This document shows, in pieces, positions 43,060-51,279 of a DNA stretch of 64,000 nucleotides. The translations under genes and the position numbers were made by a program. Origin of the DNA: Rhodopseudomonas palustris (lineage in GTDB: Bacteria > Pseudomonadota > Alphaproteobacteria > Rhizobiales > Xanthobacteraceae); assembly GCA_016215605.1 (NCBI GenBank), contig JACRJB010000067.1:124001-188000 (forward strand), read 5' to 3'. The notes beneath the pieces were generated by a model that did not search any database, had not been told where the DNA came from, and saw only the letters and a program-made list of their open reading frames with translations. Numbering within the stretch: the first letter of the stretch is position 1; each line of letters opens with the position of its first letter.

Positions 43060-44372
43060 GCCGCCCGCTCCTGATCGGTGCGCGCGGCGCGGGCAAGCCG
43101 GAGAAGGGCAGATGCCACCACGTCGTAGTGGTCGCCTCCAGGCAACTTCTCACCGCTCGCGCCGACGAGAGCTTCGACTTGCCGGGCGAGTTCCTCGCTC
43201 GTGCCGTAGATCAGCGGCGACTGCAGCTTTCGGGCGTACTGCTTGAACAGGCCATGCCCCTCCCGGACGCCCGGCATATTGGGGTCGGTCGAGACGCCTT
43301 GCGGATTCTGGTAGTAGACGACGTGCGGCGTGTTGATCTTGTAGAAGACCTTCCCTGCCGTCAGGCACCGCATCCAGAATTCATAGTCTCCGGCGGATTT
43401 GAAGGCGGTGTTGAACATGCCGACGTCGCTGTGCAGCGCCTTGCGCCACATCGGAGCGTTGTGCGGCGAATTGAAGTGCAGCAGGTTCAACGGGGTCACG
43501 ATCGGCAGATCGCTCTTGAAACCGAATGCGGCGACCTGATCAAAACTCAACGCGGGATCGAAGGTATAATAGAAGTCTTGGTAGGTGACATCGGCGAACG
43601 GCAAGCGATCCAGCGTCTCCGCCTGAATTTGCAGCGATGCCGGGTGCCGCAGATCATCCAGATTGGTGTTCGTCAGATATTCGCCGCGCGCCATCTCGAT
43701 GCCGACGTTCCAGGCGTCGTAGATGCCGATCCGATAGTCCATGCGCCGGTAGACGATATTCTTGAACCGTTGCTGGTACTTTCTGATCGTCTCGGCCTCG
43801 TTCTCCGGCGAATTCGCGTCGACTATGATCAGCTCAAATGCATCGCCGAGCGTCTGATTCATCATCGAGTCGAGGAACTTGTCGATATAGCGCCCGCCCT
43901 TGTAGAGGCTGGCGATCGCGCTGACGCGAATTCCGCCGGAACGGTTCACGTAGGGCGCGGGACATTCGAACGGCGGCGGCGGCTCGCCTTCCGTCGCCAG
44001 TTGTGCCGCCCGTGCGCGCCATTTCTCGGCGGTCAACCGTTCGGTGGTGCCCATGACGAGCACGTCGGTCGGGTCCTGCCGCGCGCAACCGGCAGCTTCA
44101 TCGTCCTTGGCTTTCCGATAATGGTTGTAAAAGATCTCGGCGAGCGTTGCTCGCGTCCAGCCGGACTTGCGGGCGAGATCGTCCCAGATCGCCAGTTCGG
44201 AGGCTCGAGCCCCATAGCCGACATAGACGTCGAACATGTCGGCGATGAAGTCTCGGGTCGGAGGAACGCCCAAGTCTCCGACCGGTAGCGCAATCTTGCG
44301 AGTGACCCGTGACGCCAGCGATCGGCCCCTGCGCAACAGGGCGGCGGCAATCGATCTAGGGCTGCGTCTCAT
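43056..44372 (-). CDS. Glycosyltransferase family 2 with N-terminal extension
   Basis: 438 aa. About 150 residues precede the GT2 domain, which starts IRVSAIASLYKGGRYIDKFL and has ELIIVDANSPENEAE, IGIYDAWNVGIEMARGEYL and the metal site NLDD, then ALHSDVGMFNTAFKSAGDYE and FWMRCL. The extension (FIADMFDVYVGYGARASELA, ATLAEIFYNHYRKAKDD) is helical and not recognised. ATG 44372. It is the first of two reverse genes and stands apart from the heptose chain upstream by 214 nt. Acceptor unknown. Confidence 0.85.
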   Translation of the reverse strand: MRRSPRSIAAALLRRGRSLASRVTRKIALPVGDLGVPPTRDFIADMFDVYVGYGARASELAIWDDLARKSGWTRATLAEIFYNHYRKAKDDEAAGCARQDPTDVLVMGTTERLTAEKWRARAAQLATEGEPPPPFECPAPYVNRSGGIRVSAIASLYKGGRYIDKFLDSMMNQTLGDAFELIIVDANSPENEAETIRKYQQRFKNIVYRRMDYRIGIYDAWNVGIEMARGEYLTNTNLDDLRHPASLQIQAETLDRLPFADVTYQDFYYTFDPALSFDQVAAFGFKSDLPIVTPLNLLHFNSPHNAPMWRKALHSDVGMFNTAFKSAGDYEFWMRCLTAGKVFYKINTPHVVYYQNPQGVSTDPNMPGVREGHGLFKQYARKLQSPLIYGTSEELARQVEALVGASGEKLPGGDHYDVVASALLRLARAARTDQERAA

Positions 44373-44548
44373 TGGGCCGGTCTGCTCAGGGTTTCGCGAC
44401 TCGCTAACAATCTACACAAGCCAATTCAACCGCCTGGAACAAGGTTAATTTCCTGGTACCCATCGCGGACAGCGGCTGTGACGATCGCGGCCCCAACCTC
44501 GGTCGACGTCGCCTGATTCCGGCTTCCGGTCCATACGACGACGCAAGT

Positions 44549-44582
44549 GGCGGGCGGCGGTCCGATTGGGCCGCCGCCCGCC
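44549..44582 (-). terminator. Strong hairpin just after the transaldolase stop
   Basis: A perfect 12-bp inverted repeat, GGCGGGCGGCGG (44549-44560) and CCGCCGCCCGCC (44571-44582), with a 10-base loop, lies 4 nt beyond the transaldolase stop. There is no U tract after it, so it may be a processing or stabilising hairpin or a factor-assisted terminator. It marks the end of the reverse heptose operon. Confidence 0.6.
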
Positions 44583-44586
44583 GATT

Positions 44587-45303
44587 TCAGAGCTTGAAGC
44601 CGGCGGCGATTGCGTCGTCTGCGAACATCTTGCAGGTTTCGAGCGAATAGTCGTCCAGGTTCTTGCCCACCAGCGACAGCTTCTTGAGGATGTCGTTGGT
44701 CACGGTGATGACCTGGCAGCCGATCGAGTCGGCGTGGAAGATGTTGAGGAGCTCGCGCGGGCTCGCCCAGATCAGCTCGGAGGCCGGCGCAACCTTGAGC
44801 ATTTCGACGGCGGCAGCCATCATCGGCAGCGGATCGACGCCGGTGTCCGCGATGCGCCCGGCGAACACCGAGACGTAGCTCGGCACGTTCGGATCCAGCG
44901 CAGCTACGACGTCACGGACCTGGGTCAGCGTCATCAGCGCGGTGACGTTGAGCTTGACCTTCTTGGCCGCCAGCTTCTCGATCAGCTTGTAGGTCGGCTC
45001 GCGCTTGGTGTTCATCACCGGGATCTTGACGTAGACGTTGTCGCCCCAGCTCGCGATCTCGAGCGCCTGACGCTCCATGTCGGCGAACTCGTCGGAGAAC
45101 ACCTCGAGCGAGATCGGCCGATCCGGAATCGCCTTGAGGATGTCGAGCGAGAACGCCTTGTAATCGGTGATGCCGACCTTGCGCATCAGGGTGGGGTTGG
45201 TCGTCAGCCCCTTGATGTACGGCTTGGCGTACATCTCGAGCATGCCGGCCTTGTCGGCGCCGTCAGCGAAGATCTTGACCTTCAGCTCTTCAATTTTCTT
45301 CAT
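44587..45303 (-). CDS. tal: Transaldolase-family protein
   Basis: 238 aa, short single-domain transaldolase/fructose-6-P-aldolase type. KIFADGADKAGMLEMY, YIKGLTTNPTLMRKVG and NVYVKIPVMNTKREPT (with the Schiff-base Lys) match the family; LNVTALMTLTQVRDVV and ITVTNDILKKLS follow. Located at the end of the GDP-heptose operon, it may supply sedoheptulose-7-phosphate, the GmhA substrate, from fructose-6-P and erythrose-4-P (inference). The ATG at 45303 overlaps the gmhB stop; a TTG at 45309 is an alternative. Confidence 0.85.
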   Translation of the reverse strand: MKKIEELKVKIFADGADKAGMLEMYAKPYIKGLTTNPTLMRKVGITDYKAFSLDILKAIPDRPISLEVFSDEFADMERQALEIASWGDNVYVKIPVMNTKREPTYKLIEKLAAKKVKLNVTALMTLTQVRDVVAALDPNVPSYVSVFAGRIADTGVDPLPMMAAAVEMLKVAPASELIWASPRELLNIFHADSIGCQVITVTNDILKKLSLVGKNLDDYSLETCKMFADDAIAAGFKL

Positions 45304-45841
45304 GTCCAATCTCGCTCTCGATGATGATGTTCAGCGCCTCTTGGGTCGAGGTGACCCGGTGATCATAGGTGGTCGGCTTCGGCTCGTTGTAGGACCGGTC
45401 GACGAAGATCGTCCGGCTGCCGGCGGCGATCCCCGCTTCCATGTCGCCGCGGCGGTCGCCGACCATGTAGCTCCGCGCGAGGTCCACGTCGAACGCCGCC
45501 GCGCCTTCGAGCAGCATTCCGGGGCGAGGCTTGCGGCACGCGCAGTTGTCGGCATTGTCGTGGAAGCAGACGAGGATCTTGTCGATCGACGGCAGTTCGC
45601 TGGCAATCAGACGGTTGATGTCGTCGACCGTCTGTTTCGACGTGGTGCCGCGTGCGACGTCCGGCTGGTTGGTCACCACGATCAGCCTGAAGCCCAGATC
45701 CTTGAGCCGCTGCAGCTGATCGCGCAGACCGGGATAGAGTTCGACGCTGGCGGCGTCCGCGGGGGGATACGGCTTGCCGTCGCGCACCAGCGGCCGGTTC
45801 AGCACGCCATCGCGATCGAGGAAGACCGCCCGCGACGTCAT
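45290..45841 (-). CDS. gmhB: D-glycero-D-manno-heptose-1,7-bisphosphate 7-phosphatase
   Basis: 183 aa HAD-IIIA phosphatase from ATG 45841. FLDRDGVLNRPLV carries the nucleophile and acid Asp pair, FRLIVVTNQPDVARG has the Thr-Asn motif, CFHDNADNCACRKPRPG is the zinc site of GmhB (Cys-x-His-x5-Cys-x-Cys), and YMVGDRRGDMEAG ends the core. All key residues are present. It removes the 7-phosphate from heptose-1,7-bisphosphate. The ATG overlaps the gmhA stop (ATGA). Confidence 0.92.
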   Translation of the reverse strand: MTSRAVFLDRDGVLNRPLVRDGKPYPPADAASVELYPGLRDQLQRLKDLGFRLIVVTNQPDVARGTTSKQTVDDINRLIASELPSIDKILVCFHDNADNCACRKPRPGMLLEGAAAFDVDLARSYMVGDRRGDMEAGIAAGSRTIFVDRSYNEPKPTTYDHRVTSTQEALNIIIESEIGHEEN

Positions 45842-46455
45842 CGCGCCGGCATAGCGGTCCCGACCGCTGACTCCCACTTGGTCTGGTTGGCCTTCAGCTT
45901 GGGGTGCGACACCAGAAGGTGCCAAACCACTGCCTGGAAGGCTTCCGAATGCGGCGTGACGTTTTCGGGATTGACGGTCGGCACGATCACACAGGCGTCG
46001 GCGACCTGGGCGGTGTAGCCGCCGTCACGGCCCACCACGCCGACGACCTTGGCGCCGACCGACTTGGCGTGCTGCAGCGCCGTCACCAGGTTCGGGCTGA
46101 TGTTCTTCTCCAGATTGCCGCCGCCGACGGAGAAGATGAACAGCATGTCCTTGGCGAGCAGCTTGCTGATCTTCAGCCACTCGACGAAGATCGTCGCCCA
46201 GCCCTCGTCGTTGGTCCGCGCCGTCAGCTCCGACACGTTGTCGGTGGGGGCGTAGGACTCGATCCCGACGATCTTGCGGAAGTCGTTCACCGCATGCGAG
46301 CAGTTGCCGGCCGAACCGCCCACGCCGAGGAAAAAGATGCGGCCGCCATCGGTCTTCACCTGCGCCAGCAGATCTGCCATCTTTTCGATCTGGCCCAGAT
46401 CCATCTTTTCGATGATCTGCACCGATTCCCGCATGTGTTGTTCAGCGTAAGACAT
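45838..46455 (-). CDS. gmhA: Sedoheptulose-7-phosphate isomerase-like SIS protein
   Basis: 205 aa. A SIS fold with FFLGVGGSAGNCSHAVND and FIFSVGGGNLEKNISP sugar-phosphate loops, and VVGVVGRDGGYTAQVADAC. The second loop differs from the classical STSGNS, as in some GmhA2 paralogues for capsule heptose. It should isomerise sedoheptulose-7-P to manno-heptose-7-P. ATG 46455 overlaps the hddC stop (TGATG) and has TAGGGGAG upstream. Function is supported by HddA, GmhB and HddC on both sides. Confidence 0.88.
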   Translation of the reverse strand: MSYAEQHMRESVQIIEKMDLGQIEKMADLLAQVKTDGGRIFFLGVGGSAGNCSHAVNDFRKIVGIESYAPTDNVSELTARTNDEGWATIFVEWLKISKLLAKDMLFIFSVGGGNLEKNISPNLVTALQHAKSVGAKVVGVVGRDGGYTAQVADACVIVPTVNPENVTPHSEAFQAVVWHLLVSHPKLKANQTKWESAVGTAMPAR

Positions 46456-47159
46456 CACTCTCCCCTAGCCCTGAAATAATCCGCCGTCTCGGCGAGACCC
46501 TTGTGGGATCCGATTTCGTAGAAACGCTCCTGAACCTCGTATCCTTCGAGCTGCCCTGATAGCGACAGCTCGTGATAGACATCGGCCAGGTCGAAATTCG
46601 TGTCCGCCGGTTGCTGCGCGAGCACATCGGCGGAAATCACGCCGAGTCCGTAGTCGATGTACTGCATCTCGGGCCGCGGCGCGCGCTTGTTGTACTCCAC
46701 CAGCGCGTTGTTTCGGAACAGGACGTTGCTCTTGTCCCACTGGTCCGAATTGCGCTGCACCGTCATCAGCGCCGGCTTGCCACAGGCCAGAAAGCTGCTC
46801 TCGACCGCTCGAAAATCAATCGGCAGATAGGAGTCTCCATACAGGACGAAAAACGACGAGTCCAGCAACGGCAGCGCTTTGCGGAGCGCTCCGCCGGTTC
46901 CAAGCAGCGTCGGCCAGTCCTGTGAATAGGCGACCGAAACACCATAGTCGCTGCCGTCGCCGACCAGATCCCTGATCTGCTCGCCCAGATAGCCGATGCA
47001 CATCACCACCCGACCGATTCCCTGCTCGCGCAACTGCGCCAGCTGGCGAACAATGAAGGGCTGGCCGGCGACCTCGACCAGCGCTTTGGGAATCGTTTCC
47101 GTGATCGGCTTCAGCCGCGTTGCCAGGCCGCCGGCCAGAATGGCGACCGGAAGCGTCAC
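46455..47159 (-). CDS. hddC: D-glycero-alpha-D-manno-heptose-1-phosphate guanylyltransferase
   Basis: 234 aa. The nucleotidyltransferase begins VTLPVAILAGGLATRLKP and has IPKALVEVAGQPFI, LLGTGGALRKALPLL and FVLYGDSYLPIDF. It transfers GMP from GTP to heptose-1-P. The start is GTG 47159, overlapping the hddA stop as GTGA; the longer open frame upstream is not coding. Order and function match the HddA/HddC pairs known in GDP-heptose loci. The size fits (about 230 aa). Confidence 0.9.
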   Translation of the reverse strand: MTLPVAILAGGLATRLKPITETIPKALVEVAGQPFIVRQLAQLREQGIGRVVMCIGYLGEQIRDLVGDGSDYGVSVAYSQDWPTLLGTGGALRKALPLLDSSFFVLYGDSYLPIDFRAVESSFLACGKPALMTVQRNSDQWDKSNVLFRNNALVEYNKRAPRPEMQYIDYGLGVISADVLAQQPADTNFDLADVYHELSLSGQLEGYEVQERFYEIGSHKGLAETADYFRARGE

Positions 47160-48136
47160 GAAAACAGAACCTTGGTGCCTTCGAAGTCGAAGCTGAAGCG
47201 GACCTCCTCGAGGCCGGCCTTGGTCATGGCGTGGCGCAGCTTGTTGCGATCGTTGGCGTAGAACAGCAGGAAGCCGCCGCCTCCGGCGCCGACCAGCTTG
47301 CCGCCGGCGGCTCCGTTCTGCATGCCGATATTGTACCACTCGTCGATCTGCGGATTGCTCATGCCACCGGAGCGCCGCTTCTTGTGCTCCCAATGCTCGT
47401 GCATCAGTTCGCCGAACTCGGTGGTCTTGCCACCCTCGAGCAGCAGCTTGCTCTTCAGACCCAACTCCTTCACGAAATGAAGGTTGTCGATCATGCCCTT
47501 GTCGCTGCTCTTGGTCTTGGTGTTCTGATCCTTCAGGATCGACCCGGCACTTCGCGAAAAGCCGGTGAAGAACAGCAGCAGATTGTCTTCGAGATCGAAC
47601 TTCGTATCCATCGAGATCTGCAGCGGAACGACGTCGACGCTGTCGTCCGGATTGAACGTGAAGCAGGTCAGGCCGCCACAGGCAGCGATGTACTGGTCCT
47701 GCTTGCCGATCGGTTCGCCGAGCCGGTCGATCTCGATCTCGCAGGCGAGTTCGGCGAGCTCCTTCGGCTCGATCTGCCGCATGCGATGAACGTACAGCGC
47801 CTTCAACAGGGCTGTCGTGAAACTGCCGGATGAACCGAGCCCGGTGCCCGAAGGGATGTCGGCGAGCGTGGTGATTTCGACCTGAGGGGTCTTGAAACCG
47901 AGGATCTTGATCGCTTCGCGGATGATCGGGTGCTGCACCTCGCCGACGGTGTCGACATGCTCAAGGTGCGAGTACTTGAGATAGATGCCTTCCTTGAACG
48001 GGCGCATCACGTTGACATAGACGTATTTGTTGATGGCTCCCGCGATGAGGAACCCGCCGTGCTCGCGGTAGTAGGAGGGCAAGTCGGTGCCGCCGCCGCC
48101 GAGGCTGATGCGGAGAGGACTACGCGTCGTGATCAT
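47156..48136 (-). CDS. hddA: D-glycero-alpha-D-manno-heptose-7-phosphate kinase
   Basis: 326-aa GHMP kinase. MITTRSPLRISLGGGGTDLP opens the fold, IPSGTGLGSSGSFTTALL is the ATP-binding glycine-serine motif, and GKLVGAGGGGFLLFY is motif 3. EPIGKQDQYIAACGG matches the HddA substrate region. It phosphorylates the anomeric position of manno-heptose-7-P to give the alpha-anomer for HddC. The ATG overlaps the end of the oxidoreductase gene by 17 nt. Confidence 0.93.
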   Translation of the reverse strand: MITTRSPLRISLGGGGTDLPSYYREHGGFLIAGAINKYVYVNVMRPFKEGIYLKYSHLEHVDTVGEVQHPIIREAIKILGFKTPQVEITTLADIPSGTGLGSSGSFTTALLKALYVHRMRQIEPKELAELACEIEIDRLGEPIGKQDQYIAACGGLTCFTFNPDDSVDVVPLQISMDTKFDLEDNLLLFFTGFSRSAGSILKDQNTKTKSSDKGMIDNLHFVKELGLKSKLLLEGGKTTEFGELMHEHWEHKKRRSGGMSNPQIDEWYNIGMQNGAAGGKLVGAGGGGFLLFYANDRNKLRHAMTKAGLEEVRFSFDFEGTKVLFS

Positions 48137-49121
48137 AGCCGGAGGTCCTGTAAATCTTGTCGATGATGGTGAGTGCCTCGACCGCGTCGCGGAGACCTGC
48201 GGAGGGCTGCCTGTTCAAGCGGATATCATCCCGGAACTCCGCGAATTCCACATCCCAGGAATTGTCGGCCATCGGAAACTCCCACGCAGTGGTTTCCGGC
48301 GGCCCCATCTCCGGCAGCATCTTGTAATAGGTCAGCCGCTCCAGCCCGTAGCTTCCGCCGAGCCCGTTGATATCGAGCTTGCCATCCCGGCCGTAGATTT
48401 CAAACGAAAACGTGTTCTTCCACTCGGTGCAGCTCGCGTGCAGGAACGCCACCTGCTTGGAGGCGGTCTTGAGCAGCAGGAAGCCATTGTCGTCGACCGG
48501 CATCTGCCAGAACATCGTGGCGGCATAGCCGTCGACCTCGGTGAAGTCGCCGAGAAACCAGCGCGACAGATCGATCAGATGAGGCCCCTGGTCGATCAGT
48601 TCACCGCCGCCCGACCGCTTCGGATCGGCGCGCCATTCCTTGTCATAGCCGACACGCCCGCCATGGCCGTACCGCGCCCGAATGAACATCAACGGTCCGA
48701 GAGCGCCGGACGTCACGATGTCATGAGCCTTCTGCAGAGCGCGATGATAGCAGTGGTTGAAGCCCACCCGGACCAGCACGCCCTTCGCGGCCGCAAGATC
48801 GATCAGGCCGGCAAGCTCCGAGGGATGGCGCGCCGCCGGCTTCTCCACCAGCACATGCTTGCCGGCTTCGATGGCGCCGCGCGTGATCTCCGCCAGCGTG
48901 TCGTGCAGCGTGGCGACCATGACCACCGAGACCGCAGGGTCATTGACTGCAACCCGCCAGTCGGTGACGGCCTTGCAGCCCGGCACCGTCGCGGCCAGCC
49001 GCTCCGCCCGATCCTGGGCGATGTCGGCGCAGACCACGAGGCGCGCTCCGCCGAGCGCCTTGGCGCGCTTGTGGCCGATCAGTCCGCAACCGATGATCGC
49101 TACGCCGAGTTGATCGCTCAC
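48120..49121 (-). CDS. Gfo/Idh/MocA-family oxidoreductase
   Basis: 333 aa from GTG 49121, which overlaps the SDR stop (GTGA); ATG 49133 is an alternative. GVAIIGCGLIGHKRAKAL is the NAD-binding loop, HVLVEKPAARHP has the family Glu-Lys-Pro, and GGGELIDQGPHLIDLSRWF the active-site Asp/His region. It probably oxidises or reduces a sugar nucleotide in the heptose chain. Possible substrates are GDP-heptose derivatives or a uronic acid; none can be assigned. Confidence 0.87.
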   Translation of the reverse strand: MSDQLGVAIIGCGLIGHKRAKALGGARLVVCADIAQDRAERLAATVPGCKAVTDWRVAVNDPAVSVVMVATLHDTLAEITRGAIEAGKHVLVEKPAARHPSELAGLIDLAAAKGVLVRVGFNHCYHRALQKAHDIVTSGALGPLMFIRARYGHGGRVGYDKEWRADPKRSGGGELIDQGPHLIDLSRWFLGDFTEVDGYAATMFWQMPVDDNGFLLLKTASKQVAFLHASCTEWKNTFSFEIYGRDGKLDINGLGGSYGLERLTYYKMLPEMGPPETTAWEFPMADNSWDVEFAEFRDDIRLNRQPSAGLRDAVEALTIIDKIYRTSGYDHDA

Positions 49122-49987
49122 CGGTCGCCCCATGTCTTGCCGCGATCGCGGCCCGTGATTCGTCGCAGCGTGTAGACGTCGCTGTCGTTGAGTTCGTCGA
49201 GATGCTGCGGCCAGTCTTCCCAGCGGTCCCACTGCGCCGCGATCAGCTTGCCGGTGATGCCGTTGCTCTCATCCGAGCCGAGGAAGACGCAAAGCTTGGC
49301 GCCGACTTCGAGCGGCGTTCCGCCCTCGTCGGCGATCTTCTTCATCCGATCGTAGAACGCCTGCCCGACCTTTTCGGGTCCCGCGGCGAGCAATTGATCC
49401 ATCATGCCGGTGTTGAGGGCGCCGGGCGCGATCGAATTGACGTCGATGCCGTCGTTCTTCGCTTCCAGCGCCAGCGACTCGGCGAACCGGACCACCGCGG
49501 CCTTCGAAGCGGCGTAAGAGGTGATCGCAGGCAGCGGATTGGTGGCGCCGCCGCCGGATACGTTGATGATCTTGCCACGACGTTGCGCCCGCAACATCGG
49601 CATCGCCAGCCGGCAGCAATACACCAGGCCGAGCAGATTGATCCGGATCGCGTCGACCCATTGCTCCCAGTCGACGTCCTCGATGTTGCCCATCGGGCCG
49701 TAGACGCCGGCGTTATTGACGAGGATGTCGAGCCTTGGAAACTCGGCGCGCAGCGTCGCGAACACCGTATCGACGTCCTTCGGCTCGCCGACATCGGCGA
49801 CGACCGTGACCACCCGGGCGCCGTCCGCGAGCTTCGGCCTCAGCAACTGCGCCTGCTCACGCAGCTTCTCGGCGCTGCGCGCGCACAGCAACACGCTGGC
49901 GCCGTTGGCGACGAAATGCTGAGCGATCTCAGCGCCCAATCCCTGGCTCGCGCCAGTGATCAAAGCAAATCTGTCGCGCAGCTTCAT
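49118..49987 (-). CDS. Short-chain dehydrogenase/reductase
   Basis: 289 aa classical SDR. MKLRDRFALITGASQGLGAE is the cofactor loop (TGxxxGxG), LDILVNNAGVYGP and INVSGGG follow, and the catalytic Tyr-x3-Lys is YAASK in SYAASKAAVVRFAESLAL. The C-terminal 60 residues (KLIAAQWDRWEDWPQHLDEL and onward) extend beyond the normal fold. ATG 49987 overlaps the dehydrogenase stop (ATGA). The extension with DWPQHL and DVYTLRRI is seen in sugar-pathway SDRs; the substrate is not identified. Confidence 0.87.
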   Translation of the reverse strand: MKLRDRFALITGASQGLGAEIAQHFVANGASVLLCARSAEKLREQAQLLRPKLADGARVVTVVADVGEPKDVDTVFATLRAEFPRLDILVNNAGVYGPMGNIEDVDWEQWVDAIRINLLGLVYCCRLAMPMLRAQRRGKIINVSGGGATNPLPAITSYAASKAAVVRFAESLALEAKNDGIDVNSIAPGALNTGMMDQLLAAGPEKVGQAFYDRMKKIADEGGTPLEVGAKLCVFLGSDESNGITGKLIAAQWDRWEDWPQHLDELNDSDVYTLRRITGRDRGKTWGDR

Positions 49988-51279
49988 CGGCCCTTGCCCG
50001 CCACGATGTAGTCGAGCCCCGGTGCGATCGCGGCCGATTTGGCGGCGTAGGCGTTCTGATCGATCAGCATCGGACGGCTCATGCCGGCGACCAGCCCCGC
50101 ATAGTCCAATTCGCGGAAGTCCGGCCATTCGGTCGCCAGCACGACGGCTTCGCTGCCCGCGAACACATCGCCGGGCGAAGCAACGATCTTGACGGACGAC
50201 GCCAGCGGCTCCGGCAGCGATTTCACCTTGGGGTCGAAGGCGGTGACGTCGGCGCCGTTCCTGATCAATTCCTGGATCACCTCGATCGCAACCGAGCGGC
50301 GGATCGCGTCGGTCCCGGCCTTGTAGGCGAGGCCGAGAATGCCGATCTTGCGGCCCTTCAAGGCGCCGAGCTGCTTCACAAGATGCCGGACGACCCACCC
50401 CTTGTGATGCTCGTTGCTGTCCAGCACCGCCGCGAGCACCGGAACCTGCGCGTCCTGCTGGCCGGCGATCGCCTTCAGAAACTGCACGTCACGGGCCAGC
50501 GTGCCGCCGCCGAACGCGGAGCCGGCCCGGACATAGGCCTTCTTGCCGATCCGCGGATCGAGCCGCAACGCCGCCTCGACTTCGCTCATGTCGGCCGAGA
50601 CGTTCTCGCACAAGGTCGCGATCTCGTTAGTGAACGTCACGCAGGTCGCCAGATAGGCGTTGAGCGCGTGCTTGACCATCTCGGCGGACTCGACCCGGGT
50701 CCACAGCAACGTATCGCAGAACGGCTTCAGCACGACCTCGATCACGTCGCGCGCATGCGCGTCGCGCACGCCGATCACGATCCGCTCCGACTGCGTAAAC
50801 ACGCGAATGGCGTCGCCTAGCCGCAGGTTTTCCGGCGAATAGGCAAACGAGACCTTGCGACCGCCAGCCACGGCGGCAAAGTCACGCTCCAGCAGCGCGG
50901 TGCTGCCGACCGGCACCTGCGACGAGATCAACACGACCGCGCCATCCTTCAGATGGGCAAAGGTGCCGCGCACGCGTTCGAGAACGTATCCGACATCGGC
51001 GACGTCGTTGTCGTCCACCGGCGTGTCGAAGTTGACCCACAACAAATCCGCGCTGCCGACGGCAGCTGCGACGTCGTGGGTGAATTCGAGCGTCTTGTCG
51101 CGCAATCCCTGCGCCACCATGTCGTCGAGCCCCGGCTCGAACAGCGGCGCTTTGCCGGCGCTCAGTTCGGCGACGGCCTCGGCGCTTTCCGCAAGACCGA
51201 TGGTGGAGATACCGCGCGATGCAAGGCACGCGGCCGTCACCGTGCCCAGGTGCCAGAGGCCGTAAACGCAGACTCTCAT
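49984..51279 (-). CDS. UDP-glucose/GDP-mannose dehydrogenase-family protein lacking the catalytic Cys
   Basis: 431 aa. VCVYGLWHLGTVTAACLA is the NAD loop, YSPENLRLGDAI and VKHALNAYLATCVTF (with K203 and N207) the usual mid-region, but the motif that reads FGGxC-x2-KD in the family is FGGGTLARD here: the catalytic Cys place is Thr260 (codon 50502-50500). Therefore the two-step oxidation to a uronic acid may not occur, or a different chemistry may be used. The C-terminal domain with GILGLAYKAGTDAIRRS is complete. ATG 51279 overlaps the epimerase stop. No frame damage is visible, so it is likely a functional variant. Confidence 0.85.
   Translation of the reverse strand: MRVCVYGLWHLGTVTAACLASRGISTIGLAESAEAVAELSAGKAPLFEPGLDDMVAQGLRDKTLEFTHDVAAAVGSADLLWVNFDTPVDDNDVADVGYVLERVRGTFAHLKDGAVVLISSQVPVGSTALLERDFAAVAGGRKVSFAYSPENLRLGDAIRVFTQSERIVIGVRDAHARDVIEVVLKPFCDTLLWTRVESAEMVKHALNAYLATCVTFTNEIATLCENVSADMSEVEAALRLDPRIGKKAYVRAGSAFGGGTLARDVQFLKAIAGQQDAQVPVLAAVLDSNEHHKGWVVRHLVKQLGALKGRKIGILGLAYKAGTDAIRRSVAIEVIQELIRNGADVTAFDPKVKSLPEPLASSVKIVASPGDVFAGSEAVVLATEWPDFRELDYAGLVAGMSRPMLIDQNAYAAKSAAIAPGLDYIVAGKGR

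Noticed and set aside
1580-46467. The 8-mer TAGGGGAG (1580-1587, 12795-12802, 34291-34298, 46460-46467) as a regulatory element
   Set aside because: By estimate about two copies are expected by chance in both strands of 64 kb, and the last one is a ribosome site; no further context supports it.
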